Positions 5,051-5,491 of a DNA stretch of 5,491 nt are shown here, piece by piece. Both the position numbers and the translations under genes were made by a program. Source of the stretch: Hyphomicrobiales bacterium. GTDB lineage: Bacteria > Pseudomonadota > Alphaproteobacteria > Rhizobiales > Aestuariivirgaceae. Positions within the stretch are counted from its first letter, which is position 1; every line of letters starts with the position of its first letter. Under the pieces are notes generated by a model. The model saw nothing but the letters and a program-made list of their open reading frames with translations, did not search any database and was not told where the DNA came from. The DNA is taken from contig JAMOMM010000529.1 in NCBI GenBank assembly GCA_027067085.1, positions 1 to 5,491 of the forward strand. Reading direction: 5' to 3'.

Positions 5051-5491
5051 CTATTCAGATTTTAGCGATTTGAGCACTTCAAACGGATTTTTGCGTTCTT
5101 GCGTCTCTTTTTGCTCAGGTTTAGATTCGATATGATCGTCAAATTTCACACCTGGCTTTCTAGGGTGAGAGGATAAATTTAGAGCCAAAGTTTCGATCGC
5201 AATCGCGCCCAAATCAATCGATCCATCATCAATTTCATCAGGTTCGTCTAAATCGATGTTCTCAAGGTCGATAATGTCATCTTTCGGCGATGATTGGGTT
5301 GGGTGCAAAAAGTACCGATCGACTTTTTCGTTTATCTCAGTTTCGAATGAATCAAGCGAGACCACGCAAATTTCACGCACTTTTGCGTAAACATCACCAG
5401 TAATGCGCACACCGCCTTTTTTCCAAGGTTGCAATTCGCACTCAAATCTCAACTCATTCACCTCATCAAGCGCCAAAATATTTGCAAGCTC
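5051..5491 (-). CDS. DUF177 (YceD-like) protein, N-terminus beyond window
   Basis: The frame is open to the right edge (146 codons plus stop in view; the five codons before the apparent TTG start read ELANI), so this is the C-terminal part of a longer protein. LRFECELQPW, KKGGVRITGDVYAKVREICV and VSLDSFETEINEKVDRYF are the usual DUF177 core, and the acidic DEPDEIDDGSIDLGAIAIE segment followed by LALNLSSHPRKPGVKF is the C-terminal part seen in alphaproteobacterial members. The last 30 residues are charged (ESKPEQKETQERKN, FEVLKSLK). YceD proteins are linked to 23S rRNA accumulation and commonly lie upstream of rpmF-plsX-fabH; here rpmF is missing, as is usual in alphaproteobacteria. The start and full length cannot be given. 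Confidence 0.85.
   Translation of the reverse strand, partial: ELANILALDEVNELRFECELQPWKKGGVRITGDVYAKVREICVVSLDSFETEINEKVDRYFLHPTQSSPKDDIIDLENIDLDEPDEIDDGSIDLGAIAIETLALNLSSHPRKPGVKFDDHIESKPEQKETQERKNPFEVLKSLKSE

Noticed and set aside
1..5491. CRISPR array, insertion sequence or defence system
   Set aside because: No regularly spaced repeats, transposase or terminal inverted repeats, and no recognisable defence genes are present in the window.

Overview
The window looks alphaproteobacterial. The order DUF177 (YceD-like) - plsX - fabH - ihfA - MerR-type regulator - tRNA-Pro, all on the minus strand, is a familiar core arrangement in that class. The absence of rpmF between the DUF177 gene and plsX also fits, because gamma-proteobacteria normally carry rpmF there. 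The genus cannot be told from the sequence alone.

Right part (about 1647-5491, read right to left): the 3' part of a DUF177 gene cut by the window edge, a 116-base gap, then plsX and fabH separated by only 5 bases. Together plsX and fabH feed membrane lipid synthesis: PlsX makes acyl-phosphate for phospholipid assembly and FabH starts new fatty acid chains. ihfA follows and has its own good sigma70-like promoter inside the fabH-ihfA gap. Next comes a MerR-type regulator with a TTG start, and last an intact tRNA-Pro (anticodon GGG) with an encoded CCA.

Left part (1-1646): just past the 3' end of the tRNA the content changes to mobile-element genes, also on the minus strand and running away from the tRNA. 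After a gene-free stretch of about 470 bases come an AlpA-family excisionase/regulator, a 57-residue basic ORF, and a winged-helix protein of at least 235 residues that overlaps the small ORF by 8 bases and runs off the left edge. The small ORF and the winged-helix gene are easy to miss, one because it is short and the other because it is open at the edge. I read this as one end of an integrative element (island, satellite or prophage remnant) inserted at the tRNA-Pro 3' end. No integrase is visible, so it must lie beyond position 1 or be absent.

The gene-free stretch next to the tRNA looks like an attachment-site arm. Within about 80 bases of the tRNA 3' end there is an exact match to the IHF consensus, a short tRNA terminator, and two exact plus one degenerate copy of TGTGACCA spaced 10-11 bases apart. 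Between the AlpA gene and the small ORF, a strong intrinsic terminator faces against all the annotated genes, which suggests an unannotated plus-strand transcript. I see no CRISPR array, insertion sequence or defence system, and no clear evidence of a wholly new system. The most unusual material is in 700-1650.
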